The notes under the pieces: model-generated | Told to the model about the DNA's origin: nothing | Seen by the model: only the letters and a program-made list of their open reading frames with translations | Database searches by the model: none | NCBI GenBank assembly: GCA_021817845.1 | Contig: JAKAFW010000001.1 | Location: 1-64,000 of the forward strand | Source: FEN-1297 sp021817845 | GTDB taxonomy: Bacteria > Bacteroidota > Ignavibacteria > Ignavibacteriales > Ignavibacteriaceae | Direction of reading: 5' to 3' | DNA length: 64,000 nt | In this document: positions 45,475 to 54,057 of the stretch, piece by piece | How the letters are laid out: each line of letters opens with the position of its first letter | Numbering within the stretch: the first letter of the stretch is position 1 | Made by a program: the position numbers and the translations under genes

Positions 45475-45897
45475 TCAATTGTGGGATGATTTCCACACTG
45501 ATCTTTTTTTGCAAAAGTATTCCTGCCCGTCAGAGTCTTGAACAATAAGATACCCATTTTTTTTCCCTGTAAATGTCCCCTTTACCTTCGAGCCATTCCA
45601 TAAGGCATTTACCAAATCCCCCTTCTTTGGTAACTTGAGCCACTCAAGAGATTTCTTCCTGATAGCGAAAAATAAAAGAATCGCAAAAAAAATCTCAAGG
45701 AGTGCAGAAAGCGTACCTGTAAAGACTCCAAATAAATCCAGCAAAAACGAAAATACAACAGATGGAATAAATATCAAGAAGAAAAGTTTCAAAGCCCTGT
45801 CATTTACCTGATTTGCAGGTATTTTTTCTTCCCTTACGTAGTATTCAATACTAACACTAAGGGCTAATAATAGGAAAAGAAAATAAAACAGTAACAT
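45475..45897 (-). CDS. Small membrane protein with a soluble C-terminal domain
   Basis: 140 residues with three membrane helices (residues about 1-20, 38-58 and 62-80). A basic, aromatic C-terminal domain follows (VNALWNGSKVKGTFTGKKNGYLIVQDSDGQEYFCKKRSVWKSS), which looks like a small SH3 or OB-like beta fold. It is not assigned to a family. A strong AGGTGGGG ribosome-binding site precedes ATG 45897. Confidence 0.7.
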   Translation of the reverse strand: MLLFYFLFLLLALSVSIEYYVREEKIPANQVNDRALKLFFLIFIPSVVFSFLLDLFGVFTGTLSALLEIFFAILLFFAIRKKSLEWLKLPKKGDLVNALWNGSKVKGTFTGKKNGYLIVQDSDGQEYFCKKRSVWKSSHN

Positions 45898-46443
45898 AAC
45901 CCCACCTATATTTATTATGAATTCTTTATTGTATCTACAATAAAGTACTGTTTCCTATAATAAACATTATAGGTAATAAATTTACTGATTTCAAAAAGAT
46001 TATTTTTGTAGCGACGATAAACCCCTTTACCCGAATTGCATATAGGTATATGCCGCTCGCCAACGCTACTTATTTTCTTAATTTCAATCAGTTTTTAAGT
46101 AAGAGCATTACATGTACTATACTGTTATTTAATTATTTATGTGGTTAAAAAAGTTCAGAATTTAGTCATATAGATAGGTACCCCCAGATAGACAAGCCTG
46201 CCAGCAGGCTGGGTCCTCTTCTACTTCAATATTTTATAAATCTAAGCCTTAAAACCCCACAGCTAAATAATAAAAATAGTAGTTAAAATAACTTAACGAA
46301 TGAATAAATTAAAAACAAGTAAAATTATTTATACGCCATTTTTAATTTTCATTTTAATAAAACTATATATTCCCGGGCATTGGTATCTGTAACGTTTTTT
46401 GTCAATCGACAGCCTTGAAGTTGATGTAATTAAAACCAAAATT
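45898..46443. other. 546-bp intergenic region
   Basis: It holds repeat-like sequence only: GTAGCG...CGCTAC ends around 46015-46067, a palindrome AGCCTGCCAGCAGGCT at about 46196-46211, and the left copy of a direct repeat (46340-46404) shared with 47893-47957. I see no gene. Confidence 0.5.
46340..46404. repeat. Direct repeat flanking the surface-protein gene, left copy
   Basis: TTTTCATTTTA... leading into CATTGGTATCTGTAACG, then a T run and GTCA (46378-46404), is repeated upstream of the same gene at 47893-47957. The spacing and order of the two shared blocks are the same, so the gene sits between two copies. Confidence 0.55.
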
Positions 46444-47694
46444 TTATTTCATCAAAATTAGTTTTTTCGTCTCTACAAAACTTCCCGCTTGCATTCTGTA
46501 AAAATAAATACCGCTTGATAATTTGCTTGCTTTAAATTCTACTTTATAATTTCCAACTGGTTTTTCTTCATTAACCAAATTCGCTACTTCATTACCCAGA
46601 ATATCATAAACCATTATTGTTACCAAACTTGTCTTAGGAACTAAGTAGTTTATCGTAGTTGTCGGGTTAAATGGATTAGGATAATTCTGTGCAAGTGAAA
46701 AATCGGCCGGTAAATCATTCCGTTTATCTTTTATCAAGGTAACCATTTCTGATAGAGTACGTCGCCATACTCCGTTACCATTAGTGCCGGCAAATAGTGT
46801 AGTGCCACTTATGACAAAAGCATTAACATAATTGTTCGCCAAACCCGAATTGACTTCCGTCCAGCTCGTGCCGTTATTTGTCGAAAGAAAGACTCCGCCA
46901 CTAGTGCCGGTAAAAAGATTATTGCCACTGATAGCAAAACCATTTATATAAGTGTTCGTCAACCCTGAATTGACAGCATTCCAACTCGTGCCGTTGTCTG
47001 TTGAAAGAAAGACTCCGCCGTTATAAGTGCCGGCAAAGAGATTACTGCCACTGACAGCAAGTGCAAAAACATCTTTGTTCGTCAAGCCTGAATTGACAGC
47101 ATTCCAACTTGTGCCGTTGTTTGTAGAAAGGAAGATACCACCTTTGGTGCCGGCAAAGAGATTATATCCGCTTGTTCCGGTGGGACTAACAGCAAGAGTC
47201 TGCACATAATCATTCGTCAAGCCCGAATTGACAGCATTCCAACTCGTGCCGTTGTTTGTTGAAAGAAATTCTCCTGCGACATAAGTGCCTGCAAATAGAT
47301 CTGTTCCGCCTGTCCCGGTGTTGGTGACGGCAAATGCGTAAACAGATGTATAAGACGGCAAGCCGTTATTAACAACCGTCCAATTCGTACCGTTGTTTGT
47401 CGAAAGATATACTCCGTCATGCGTGCCGGCAAAAAGCTTATTGCCGCTGATGGCAAGAGTCTCAACATAAGTGTTCGTCAAACCCGAATTGACAGCGCTC
47501 CAACTCGTGCCGTTATCTGTCGAAAGAAAGACTCCTCCGTCGTAAGTGCCGGCAAAAAGATTGTTATTACTGACAGCAAAAGAAGTAACCGTCGTTCCAG
47601 ACGGACCATTAGTTTGCACCCATTGTGCTTTAGTTTCGCCAATAAATAAAAATAAAATTCCCAAAATAACCGTTAAAAGTAATCTAAATTTCAT
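46444..47694 (-). CDS. Secreted repeat protein with T9SS sorting domain
   Basis: 416 residues. A signal peptide (MKFRLLLTVILGILFLFIGETKAQ) is followed by about seven near-identical blades of the form NLFAGT..GGVFLSTNNGTSWNAVNSGLTN, each roughly 40-48 residues, a Ycf48/BNR-type propeller. The last 80 residues are the type IX sorting domain (NYPNPFNPTTTINY, VYDILGNEVANLVNEEKPVGNY, SGIYFYRMQAGSFVETKK). The repeats are nearly identical at DNA level, so the copy number can be expected to vary. Target unknown. Confidence 0.88.
   Translation of the reverse strand: MKFRLLLTVILGILFLFIGETKAQWVQTNGPSGTTVTSFAVSNNNLFAGTYDGGVFLSTDNGTSWSAVNSGLTNTYVETLAISGNKLFAGTHDGVYLSTNNGTNWTVVNNGLPSYTSVYAFAVTNTGTGGTDLFAGTYVAGEFLSTNNGTSWNAVNSGLTNDYVQTLAVSPTGTSGYNLFAGTKGGIFLSTNNGTSWNAVNSGLTNKDVFALAVSGSNLFAGTYNGGVFLSTDNGTSWNAVNSGLTNTYINGFAISGNNLFTGTSGGVFLSTNNGTSWTEVNSGLANNYVNAFVISGTTLFAGTNGNGVWRRTLSEMVTLIKDKRNDLPADFSLAQNYPNPFNPTTTINYLVPKTSLVTIMVYDILGNEVANLVNEEKPVGNYKVEFKASKLSSGIYFYRMQAGSFVETKKLILMK
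46790..47570. repeat. Tandem in-gene repeats of the surface protein
   Basis: A block containing CAACTCGTGCCGTTGTTTGT and GAAAGAAAGACTCCGCC recurs at about 46860, 46980, 47103, 47239, 47382 and 47501, at intervals of about 120-143 bases. These are whole codon units, so loss or gain of a unit would keep the reading frame. Confidence 0.85.
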
Positions 47695-48173
47695 AACACC
47701 TCAGAATTAAATAATGTGGTTATTATCGAAGTTAAAAAGTTTAGCAACTCGAATAGGGCATCATCTGTTTCAGTCTTTTACAAATTTTGACTTAAAAACT
47801 TCGCTACTAATTATTAAAAGCTAAAACCATAATAAATTAAGAAACTAATTGCTTAGAATCAATTATTAACTTATGCTAATTCTTTGTGCCGTTTCAATTT
47901 TCATTTTACCACATAATAATTTTTCGGTCATTGGTATCTGTAACGCTTTTTTTTGTCATTGGGGATTTCTCATATTATAATCCCAACCCTAATCCCGCTC
48001 AGTTACAAATTTCAACCTCACAAAAATTCCCACTCGCTCCGCATCCACTAAAAATCCCGCCAAAGCTAATCAGTGATTTTTCTTCCTCAAACAATTTAAA
48101 ATGCATAACCTTTCTGCCGATAGGCAAGATTAAAAATTTCCAAAATTTTGAAAGGCGATTATATTAATCACTA
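47695..48173. other. 479-bp intergenic region
   Basis: AT-rich DNA. It contains the right copy of the direct repeat (47893-47957), which mirrors 46340-46404. The 93-codon plus-strand ORF at 47886 starts inside the repeat and shows no family or ribosome-binding site; I do not count it as a gene. Confidence 0.5.
47893..47957. repeat. Direct repeat flanking the surface-protein gene, right copy
   Basis: AATTTTCATTTTA followed by CATTGGTATCTGTAACG and a T run plus GTCA (47929-47957) matches the copy at 46340-46404 in order, spacing and orientation. Confidence 0.55.
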
Positions 48174-48698
48174 TTATATATCTGATTGTTTGATTAGTGT
48201 CCCCTTTTCCTTAATCGCAGCAAGTATGACTTTATCTAATTTGCCATTTAATTCAATAAGTGAAAGTTCTTCTTTGTTTAATGATACTATAAACATTGAA
48301 GAAATTTGTTTGTCGCTATTTTGCTGAAAATATATTAAGGTCATTTCATTGCGGTTTGTTTCTCTTACGAAATATTTCCATCCGTTACGCACTAACTTTT
48401 CATTAATTCTTTGAAACAAATTATAATTGCTTTGTTCAATGGTTATTCCTTTATAAATACCGATCTGAATGCCCGAAATATTTTTTAGCATATCTTCATC
48501 ATCATGGTTTACAAAAGTCCTGACGATTGACATTGAAACTGAACCGAGTGAAAATTCAATGTCCCTATTATAGTGGCTCCCGATGGAAGATAAAATTTCA
48601 TTCTTTATTTCTGAAAAACTCCCATTTACTTGGTAACAACCGGTAGCAATAAAGCTGAATAAAATTAGGGGTAAGATTAAAGCCGTCTTCCGGTACAT
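48174..48698 (-). CDS. DUF4252-like lipoprotein
   Basis: 174 residues. The N-terminus (LILPLILFSFIATGCYQ) is a lipoprotein signal with the lipobox cysteine after ATG. The body shares the DUF4252 pattern with the gene upstream (a GIQIGIYKG strand, SSMFIVSLNKEELSLIELNGKLDKVI at the end). It starts one base after the neighbouring gene ends and belongs to the ECF sigma operon. Role unknown. Confidence 0.72.
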   Translation of the reverse strand: MYRKTALILPLILFSFIATGCYQVNGSFSEIKNEILSSIGSHYNRDIEFSLGSVSMSIVRTFVNHDDEDMLKNISGIQIGIYKGITIEQSNYNLFQRINEKLVRNGWKYFVRETNRNEMTLIYFQQNSDKQISSMFIVSLNKEELSLIELNGKLDKVILAAIKEKGTLIKQSDI

Positions 48699-48699
48699 C

Positions 48700-49266
48700 T
48701 TATTTATCCTTCTTGTTATCTATTCCATCGAGGGAAGGAATATTAAACTTTTGGCTTAATTTACCTATAGCATTCATATTTATATTCCCAACAATATTTA
48801 CAAAAGTAGCTTTGCCGTCTTTTTCAAAAGTAGACACAACGAGTCCGGAAATTTCCTTATTATTCCCGGCTGATTTAATATATACGAAAGTGTATTCGCC
48901 GGGTTCTTTCACTTTTACAATTCTATCCCAATTTTTTGATGTCAGACTTTCATCCATTTCATCCATTTTGCTTAGCAATTCTTTTTTCTCTTTCAACTTT
49001 ACATCAAATGAATAGACTTTAACCAACTTTAAGCCATGAACAAGTTGTGATAGGTCATCGTTAGTGTCGCCTGTTGATCCGTTCATCATGTTTAGTAAAT
49101 GACTGTCAATATTAACTTCGGTAACATTATCGCCTTGAATAAAGTGCGAGAGGTTTCCAAAATCAAAGTAGCCGGGATCTTTTGAATAATCTTTGTCATT
49201 TTGCGCAAGTGAAACAGATGCTGCAAAAATAAAAATCGCAAAGAATATTTTAATTATGTTTTTCAT
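48700..49266 (-). CDS. DUF4252 domain secreted protein
   Basis: 188 residues from ATG 49266, which has GGAGGA immediately upstream. The signal peptide is MKNIIKIFFAIFIFAASVSLAQ. The mature part (NIDSHLLNMMNGSTGD, GLKLVKVYSFDV, VYIKSAGNNKEISGLVVSTFEKDGKATFVNIVGNINM) fits DUF4252, a family frequently encoded next to ECF sigma factors in Bacteroidota. The longer frame to 49332 would run into the anti-sigma gene and is rejected. Confidence 0.82.
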   Translation of the reverse strand: MKNIIKIFFAIFIFAASVSLAQNDKDYSKDPGYFDFGNLSHFIQGDNVTEVNIDSHLLNMMNGSTGDTNDDLSQLVHGLKLVKVYSFDVKLKEKKELLSKMDEMDESLTSKNWDRIVKVKEPGEYTFVYIKSAGNNKEISGLVVSTFEKDGKATFVNIVGNINMNAIGKLSQKFNIPSLDGIDNKKDK

Positions 49267-49267
49267 T

Positions 49268-49816
49268 TTATCCTCCGTTAAATAAATTATTAATAACCGC
49301 TGTACTCTTTTGAATAGGTCGTGCCACGTCATTACTTATTACTTCATTAGTTATTTTATTTTGTGCTTTTGCTAATATTTTTCCTACCAGTACAAATGAT
49401 TCTTTAACCTGTGTTTCCGCCAGGGTAACCTGCTCTTTTGAATAAGTCGGTTCCTGTTTCGGCTGTCTTAATAAAAGGAAAGTTGAAACACTTAGAATAA
49501 TTATTAACGCAGCAGATGAATACACCGGTTTCATTATAAGGACTTTGTATAAACTAGATACTAAAGAGATAAACGCATTATCCCGGATATCAATTTCACT
49601 CCGGACATTCTTCAAAGACTCAGTTGATCTATATTCCTTTGAAACATTTCTAACCTCTTTTGCTGTTGCCTTATAGTCATTTAAAATATTCTTTACCTGA
49701 GGATTTAAATAAGCTTTTATATGAACTTCAATTTTATCAAACAGACTTCCATCTCCGTAAGCAACGGAAATAATTTTATCAATATAATTATCGTCGATTT
49801 CAAATTGCTTCTTCAT
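49268..49816 (-). CDS. Putative anti-sigma factor, single-pass membrane protein
   Basis: 182 residues. A soluble N-terminal part (residues 1-95) is followed by one membrane helix (PVYSSAALIIILSVSTFLLL) and an outside C-terminal part rich in charged residues. No zinc-binding ZAS motif is visible, so it is assigned by position: it overlaps the sigma factor stop by 17 bases, the classic sigma/anti-sigma arrangement. ATG 49816 has GAAGGAA upstream. Confidence 0.7.
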   Translation of the reverse strand: MKKQFEIDDNYIDKIISVAYGDGSLFDKIEVHIKAYLNPQVKNILNDYKATAKEVRNVSKEYRSTESLKNVRSEIDIRDNAFISLVSSLYKVLIMKPVYSSAALIIILSVSTFLLLRQPKQEPTYSKEQVTLAETQVKESFVLVGKILAKAQNKITNEVISNDVARPIQKSTAVINNLFNGG

Positions 49817-50333
49817 GAACAAATTCCTTCAATTCAAACTGTAATTTTTTTCTTGCACGCAACAAGTAAACTTTAACGCTGTTTATAGGGATATTTAATA
49901 TTTCGCTTATATCTTTATATGTCATTCCTTCAAATTCGTAAAGGACAAAAACACTCTTTAACTGTTCCGGCAGATTCTCAACTGCTTCCTTAATTTTTAA
50001 TTTCACGGTTTCCCGCCGGAGGGTAATTTCCGGGTCACTTAGCACATCTTCCTCCTTAAAATTATTTTCAAATTCTTCATCTATTTCAATAAACTTTTTT
50101 GTCGAGGACTGACGTTTCCGCAAATAATCTAAGCATAAATTGTGAGTAGTTCTCATTATCCACGATTTAGCCCTGTTGATGTCGAAGCTATCGATATTCT
50201 TCCAGATACGGATTAGAACTTCTTGAGTAATATCATCAGCATCCATCCGGTTTCTCAACATCAAAAAAGAATAACTGTAGACTCTATTTTTATGCTGCTT
50301 AATTAGTATTTTGTATCGTAAAGACTTTAACAT
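49800..50333 (-). CDS. ECF RNA polymerase sigma factor
   Basis: 177 residues. Region 2 is RVYSYSFLMLRNRMDADDITQEVLIRIWKNI with MRTTHNLCLDYLRKR, and region 4 is LPEQLKSVFVLYEFEGMTYKDISEILNIPINSVKVYLLRARKKLQ. It is first in a four-gene minus-strand operon with the anti-sigma and two DUF4252 genes, which are probable targets or modulators of the pathway. Confidence 0.93.
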   Translation of the reverse strand: MLKSLRYKILIKQHKNRVYSYSFLMLRNRMDADDITQEVLIRIWKNIDSFDINRAKSWIMRTTHNLCLDYLRKRQSSTKKFIEIDEEFENNFKEEDVLSDPEITLRRETVKLKIKEAVENLPEQLKSVFVLYEFEGMTYKDISEILNIPINSVKVYLLRARKKLQFELKEFVHEEAI

Positions 50334-50640
50334 CTTTTTACTTAATAGACGAAATGAATGGAATAATTGTTACAAACTTTGGAATAATTATTTTATGGCC
50401 AAAGATAATTATTGTAAAATAATATTCCCGTTTTATTTGACTAATGGCAGTATTAGGATTATGTTCGGCGTTATTCAGTTAGATAAGTAAAGTGCGCTTA
50501 TGTTATTACTTCAAAGCCCAAATGACTGATCCTGTTGTCATTGCTACGACCAATAGGGAGAAGAAATCCCCCGCATAGCGCTGTCTTTTATATTACTCAC
50601 AGATGTTTTGCAACTCTTGAAAAATTAAAGTAGTGAATTA
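50334..50640. other. 307-bp intergenic region upstream of the sigma operon
   Basis: This should hold the promoter of the ECF sigma operon (minus strand); I see no obvious element. A partial GTCAT-type repeat (about 50536-50585, GTCATTGCTACGACC...GAAATCCCCC) lies here. Confidence 0.4.
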
Positions 50641-50654
50641 ATAGAATTGAGCGG

Positions 50655-50850
50655 CTTTTCCCCATTATTCTTTTTCGTCTCCACAAAACTTCCCGCCTGC
50701 ATTCTGTAAAAATTTACCCCGCTTGTCAATGGGATTACTGTCTATTGCCAACTGTGTACTATAATTTCTCGCCGGTTTTTCTTCATTAGCCAAACTTGCT
50801 ACCTCATTTCCGAGAATATCATAAACCCTTATTATTACAAAGTCCAAACG
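50655..50850 (-). pseudogene. Remnant of a T9SS-sorted protein, frameshifted
   Basis: On the minus strand one frame encodes VYDILGNEVASLANEEKPARNY and, after a frameshift around 50735-50760, another encodes VNFYRMQAGSFVETKKN. Together they are the second half of a type IX sorting domain very like the end of the 46444-47694 gene. The NYPNPFNP part and everything upstream are missing, so this is a decayed fragment. Confidence 0.85.
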
Positions 50851-50899
50851 CGAAAGCTTACCCGGCTTTAGCCGTAGATTAAGTGGTTTTGCAAGTTAA

Positions 50900-51310
50900 T
50901 TATTGGACAAAATGATAAGAGACAAGTTCAGTGCGTATTATTATTCTGTAATTGATCGTGCTGTTTGTACTGGAATTCCACTGATATACTACCATATCTA
51001 ATTCTTTTAAAACCAACCCGACATTATGAACAAAATATTCATATCCATTATCTATAGTGTAATCCGGATTATGATGATAAGTCGTTAACTTAATTTTAAA
51101 AGCAGTAAAGGCTCCTGCAGAAACGACAATATTTTCTTTACCCACAACTTTCGCTATAGTCTCGATAGATTCTTTGTTTGCTGAGGTATCTACAAATTTA
51201 GATCTAACCCAAGAGTCATTTATTCGCAGCGTATTTTTTATATAGGGAGCATCAGGAATAATATTTTGCCATTCTTGCGGAGTAACAACCATAACGGCAT
51301 CATTTGCCAT
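50900..51310 (-). pseudogene. C-terminal part of a secreted or lipoprotein-type gene, truncated by a repeat
   Basis: 136 codons. The visible part (TPQEWQNIIPDAPY, GAFTAFKIKLTTYHHN, DNGYEYFVHNVGLVLKELDMVV) resembles the end of exported lipoproteins of the DUF3108-like type, but there is no signal peptide. Reading upstream, an in-frame stop occurs within the MITE-like repeat at 51314-51401 and the first codon lies just four bases from the repeat edge. I conclude the 5' end was lost. It could still be expressed from an internal ATG. Confidence 0.6.
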
Positions 51311-51313
51311 TCT

Positions 51314-51401
51314 AGGGCACCTCTAAAAACTTCAATATTCTCTGCGAACGTTGCGTATTCTTTGCGTTAAATTTTTATAAAAGCTAGTTTTTAGAAGTGC
51401 C
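51314..51401. repeat. MITE-like element, copy 2
   Basis: GGGCACCTCTAAAAACTTCAAT at the left and AGTTTTTAGAAGTGCC at the right are the ends; the core matches copy 1 (250-354) except for a missing 10-base TCTTTGCGT unit and a few changes. It sits directly at the truncated 5' end of the gene at 50900-51310. Confidence 0.7.
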
Positions 51402-51457
51402 ATAAATAACATAGTTAAACAACTGCTGATATCTTAATTCCCATATCAACGTATGTT

Positions 51458-52066
51458 TCATATTGCGTTAAGAAATCGTATAAAATATTTGGTATTATAA
51501 TCATACATACCCACTCTCTTTGCTGCAATAGTGCCTTCTTTTGAAATTATAAAAGTCGATGGTATTGTCCCGGTATCATATATTTGTGGCAGATAATCGT
51601 TTATAAAATATACGGGAAAATTAAATCCTTCTTTTTTAATAAATATTTTTGCTTTTGTAGTATCTTCATCAAGGCTAACTAAAACGAAAACCAGATCAGG
51701 CTTATTTTTCATTTTATCATATATACTTTGGATTGTCGGCATTTCAGCTCTGCACGGTGGGCACCATGAAGCCCAGAAGTTTAAGAAAATTGTTTTACCT
51801 TTGAAATCGGAAAGACTGGTTTGATTTCCATCAAAACCGGTAAGTCTTAAGTCATAGCTTGCTGCTTGCTGTTCATTCGCAGGTATTTTAATTTCAGTTT
51901 GCAGCAGTCCGGTTGCCAAAACAACTTGCTGAATCCGTCCTAATACTTCAGTATATAACCCTGTATAATATAAAAAAGCTACGGTAATGATTATTACACC
52001 CCATTCTATCAATTGCCTTTTCCACGATTTTTTATTTTTAATTTTATTATTCATTTTGTTTTTCAT
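51458..52066 (-). CDS. TlpA-type membrane-anchored thioredoxin
   Basis: 202 residues. One N-terminal membrane helix (LIEWGVIIITVAFLYYTGLY) anchors a periplasmic thioredoxin domain with NFWASWCPPCRAEMPTIQSI (redox CxxC pair) and the cis-proline region IPSTFIISKEGTIAA. It is a thiol-disulfide oxidoreductase of the TlpA/ResA class, used in cytochrome c maturation or thiol supply. Alternative ATG at 52054. Next to DsrE and TauE/SafE-like genes, so a link to sulfur handling is possible but unproven. Confidence 0.9.
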   Translation of the reverse strand: MKNKMNNKIKNKKSWKRQLIEWGVIIITVAFLYYTGLYTEVLGRIQQVVLATGLLQTEIKIPANEQQAASYDLRLTGFDGNQTSLSDFKGKTIFLNFWASWCPPCRAEMPTIQSIYDKMKNKPDLVFVLVSLDEDTTKAKIFIKKEGFNFPVYFINDYLPQIYDTGTIPSTFIISKEGTIAAKRVGMYDYNTKYFIRFLNAI

Positions 52067-52131
52067 TTCCAGAGAAAAATTCGATGTTAGTTAGTCAGCT
52101 TATATTTGAAAATTGTTTTTAGGTTACCTTT

Positions 52132-52353
52132 TTATTTTTCGAAGAATAATTTTATCGAATACAATAAAAGAAAAGCTGCAAAAGCTTTTTTAATTATCTC
52201 CTGTTTTAATTCAATTACGAAAAGAGATACAAAATAACTACCGACAAGAAACGCTATCGCCATAATAGCTGCTGCCTTAAAGTTGATATATCCACCCTTA
52301 TAAAAATTCATAACAGCCAATATTCCGATTGGCGTTAAAAGCAACGCCAGCAT
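52132..52353 (-). pseudogene. C-terminal half of a TauE/SafE-type permease
   Basis: 73 codons with two to three membrane helices (LTPIGILAVMNFYKGGYINFKAAAIMAIAFLVGSYF, KKAFAAFLLLYSIKLFF). This matches the second half of small TauE/SafE (DUF81) sulfite or anion exporters, which are about 120 residues or more. An in-frame stop (TAA) lies three codons before the ATG, and the first half (the GGGGII-type region) is not found upstream. It is most likely broken. Confidence 0.7.
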
Positions 52354-52471
52354 GAAATGATGTTATAAAAGATCCGTTACAGCCTGTCATAATCTTTCGT
52401 ACAAAAATAGTAATGGAAAGTTTTCCAGGTATTTCTCATTGTAATGTAGTTCAGCTGTTCCCGTAAAATTT

Positions 52472-52822
52472 CTATGGCCGAATATAGGCCCAGCCCTCGG
52501 CTTGTTTTTTAACAATCTCGCTAACACCTGCAGGAACAATATCAACGTTATCAAAAAGTGAATCTTTAGTTATTCCAATTTGACGAAGTGAATTTTCACA
52601 AGCAATGATTTTAACATTCTTTTGCTTCAGCTTTGTTATTTTTTCGGAGTGCCATTCTAATCCTTTTTGGAAAATTAATACACCTTCGGAATTTGCTACT
52701 AATTCTACTTTCACATTTTCATCACCCAAATCGGAAATTAAGTTTAATATGTTTCCAAATACCACATTTGCTTTTGATTTTGTGTTTTCATCAATATGAA
52801 ATACTACTTTATATTTTCCCAT
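52472..52822 (-). CDS. DsrE family protein
   Basis: 116 residues with the DsrE/F-like alpha/beta fold (YKVVFHIDENTKSK, NVKVELVANSEGVLIFQ, ENSLRQIGITKDSLF, VPAGVSEIVKKQAEGWAYIRP). It keeps a central Cys (IIACENSLRQIGI) at the place where sulfur carriers have their active cysteine. These proteins move sulfur or act as small redox partners. It stands between a TauE fragment and a second DsrE gene. Confidence 0.85.
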   Translation of the reverse strand: MGKYKVVFHIDENTKSKANVVFGNILNLISDLGDENVKVELVANSEGVLIFQKGLEWHSEKITKLKQKNVKIIACENSLRQIGITKDSLFDNVDIVPAGVSEIVKKQAEGWAYIRP

Positions 52823-52871
52823 TTTGTATATCCTTTATATTATTTTCATTTAAATATTTTTTTAAGACTAA

Positions 52872-52949
52872 TTAAACGTCATTCAATTTTCTTGCTGCTA
52901 AAACTTCTTTCAATGTGTAAACAAATGCCGGGACTGCAACGACGATCAT
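52872..52949 (-). CDS. Possible very small membrane peptide
   Basis: A 25-codon frame, MIVVAVPAFVYTLKEVLAARKLNDV, lies between the two DsrE genes. It is one membrane helix with a basic tail, and the same frame can be read further upstream without a stop for about 12 codons. No ribosome-binding site is convincing. It may be a real small protein (like other one-helix subunits) or coincidental; I list it because the hydrophobic and charge pattern is protein-like. Confidence 0.25.
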   Translation of the reverse strand: MIVVAVPAFVYTLKEVLAARKLNDV

Positions 52950-52986
52950 AAACAATCCTATTTTAGCCGTATATTCTAATGGAAAC

Positions 52987-53523
52987 TTAGGGTTGAATTT
53001 GAACGTAACCTTCCTGTATCAATTCAATTAGTCGGGCAACGGCGCCGCCGTTTACTTTTATATCCGGTAAAAGATTATCGTTAGCCCAATTATGTGCTTT
53101 CATAGAAACAGCGCATTCTTCTATTTGTATACCTTGTTTAATAAGTTCTGAAATAAGTCCTTTATAAGGATTTCCTGTTGTTACATGTCGAAAAGCGTCA
53201 TATGCTTTGTCGTTTAAAGTCATATAAGCTGCCTCCCCGTGGAATATTCCAATTATTTTGCCTTGTGTACTCATTTGTTTATACCTGTTTGCCAGAAGGT
53301 GCATATATTTAATACCCACCGGAACATCTCCGGCAAAAGCTAAGTGATCCATATTAAACACAACATTTGCTTTCTTAAGTACTATTGGAATGTCGATGTG
53401 TAGTGATGAATCGGCTTTAACAACCTGCTGTTGTCCGGCAAATAAAAATTGATTCAACCCGAGAGTAATTATTAATACAATGAATAAGCTGTGAAATATT
53501 CTTACCAATTTACCTTGACTCAT
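52987..53523 (-). CDS. Exported DsrE-like protein
   Basis: 178 residues. An N-terminal hydrophobic segment (FHSLFIVLIITLGLNQFLFAG) is a signal peptide or anchor. The mature part has DsrE-like strands (KKANVVFNMDHLAF, GKIIGIFHGEAAYMTLND) and the conserved Cys in QIEECAVSMKAHNWANDNLLP. This is the secreted variety of DsrE proteins; function presumed in sulfur or redox chemistry in the periplasm. Confidence 0.85.
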   Translation of the reverse strand: MSQGKLVRIFHSLFIVLIITLGLNQFLFAGQQQVVKADSSLHIDIPIVLKKANVVFNMDHLAFAGDVPVGIKYMHLLANRYKQMSTQGKIIGIFHGEAAYMTLNDKAYDAFRHVTTGNPYKGLISELIKQGIQIEECAVSMKAHNWANDNLLPDIKVNGGAVARLIELIQEGYVQIQP

Positions 53524-54057
53524 GGTTCTGCCTCTAAATTTTATTGTTAAAAGTTATACTAATAAACAGTAATGTCTTTGTTCGCCGTTTATTTGATGTT
53601 AGATTAAAATGATTAGCTTAATTTGCTAATCAATATATCAATGAGATGTAAAAAGTTGGGACAGGATCTACTCCTTTTGATAAACCTAAGGTTAATAGAT
53701 TAAAATGTGATTATCCGCATTCAATTCGCTTCCATTTATTTTACGAAAAGTCTGCCGGAACTCAGATAATTTTTACTTAGAAAGATATGGTCTATTTTCT
53801 TGAAATTAAAATATAAATACTTTATCGGAATCAATTTTATAATTAAAATAAACGATTATTACGTATTGGTCACTTTATAAAATAATTTTGTGCTGAAGGG
53901 AAGTATAACCCAACTACAGGAATGATAACCTGTTGATTATAGAGCAGTCTTTCTTAATTTGATAAACTAATTGCCATGCTATTAAATACCAATTTGCTAT
54001 TAAAAATGCGTTATTATATATTTCTTTTAATAAGTTCTTTATTTTATTCTTTTACTA
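53524..54057. other. 534-bp intergenic region
   Basis: Low-complexity AT-rich sequence without a gene, repeat or recognisable RNA, ending at the cobalamin riboswitch. A promoter for the nrdDG operon should be at its right end; I cannot place it with confidence. Confidence 0.5.

Noticed and set aside
47886..48167. 93-codon plus-strand ORF
   Set aside because: It starts in a direct repeat, has no ribosome-binding site, and reads as low-quality proline/serine-rich sequence without motifs.
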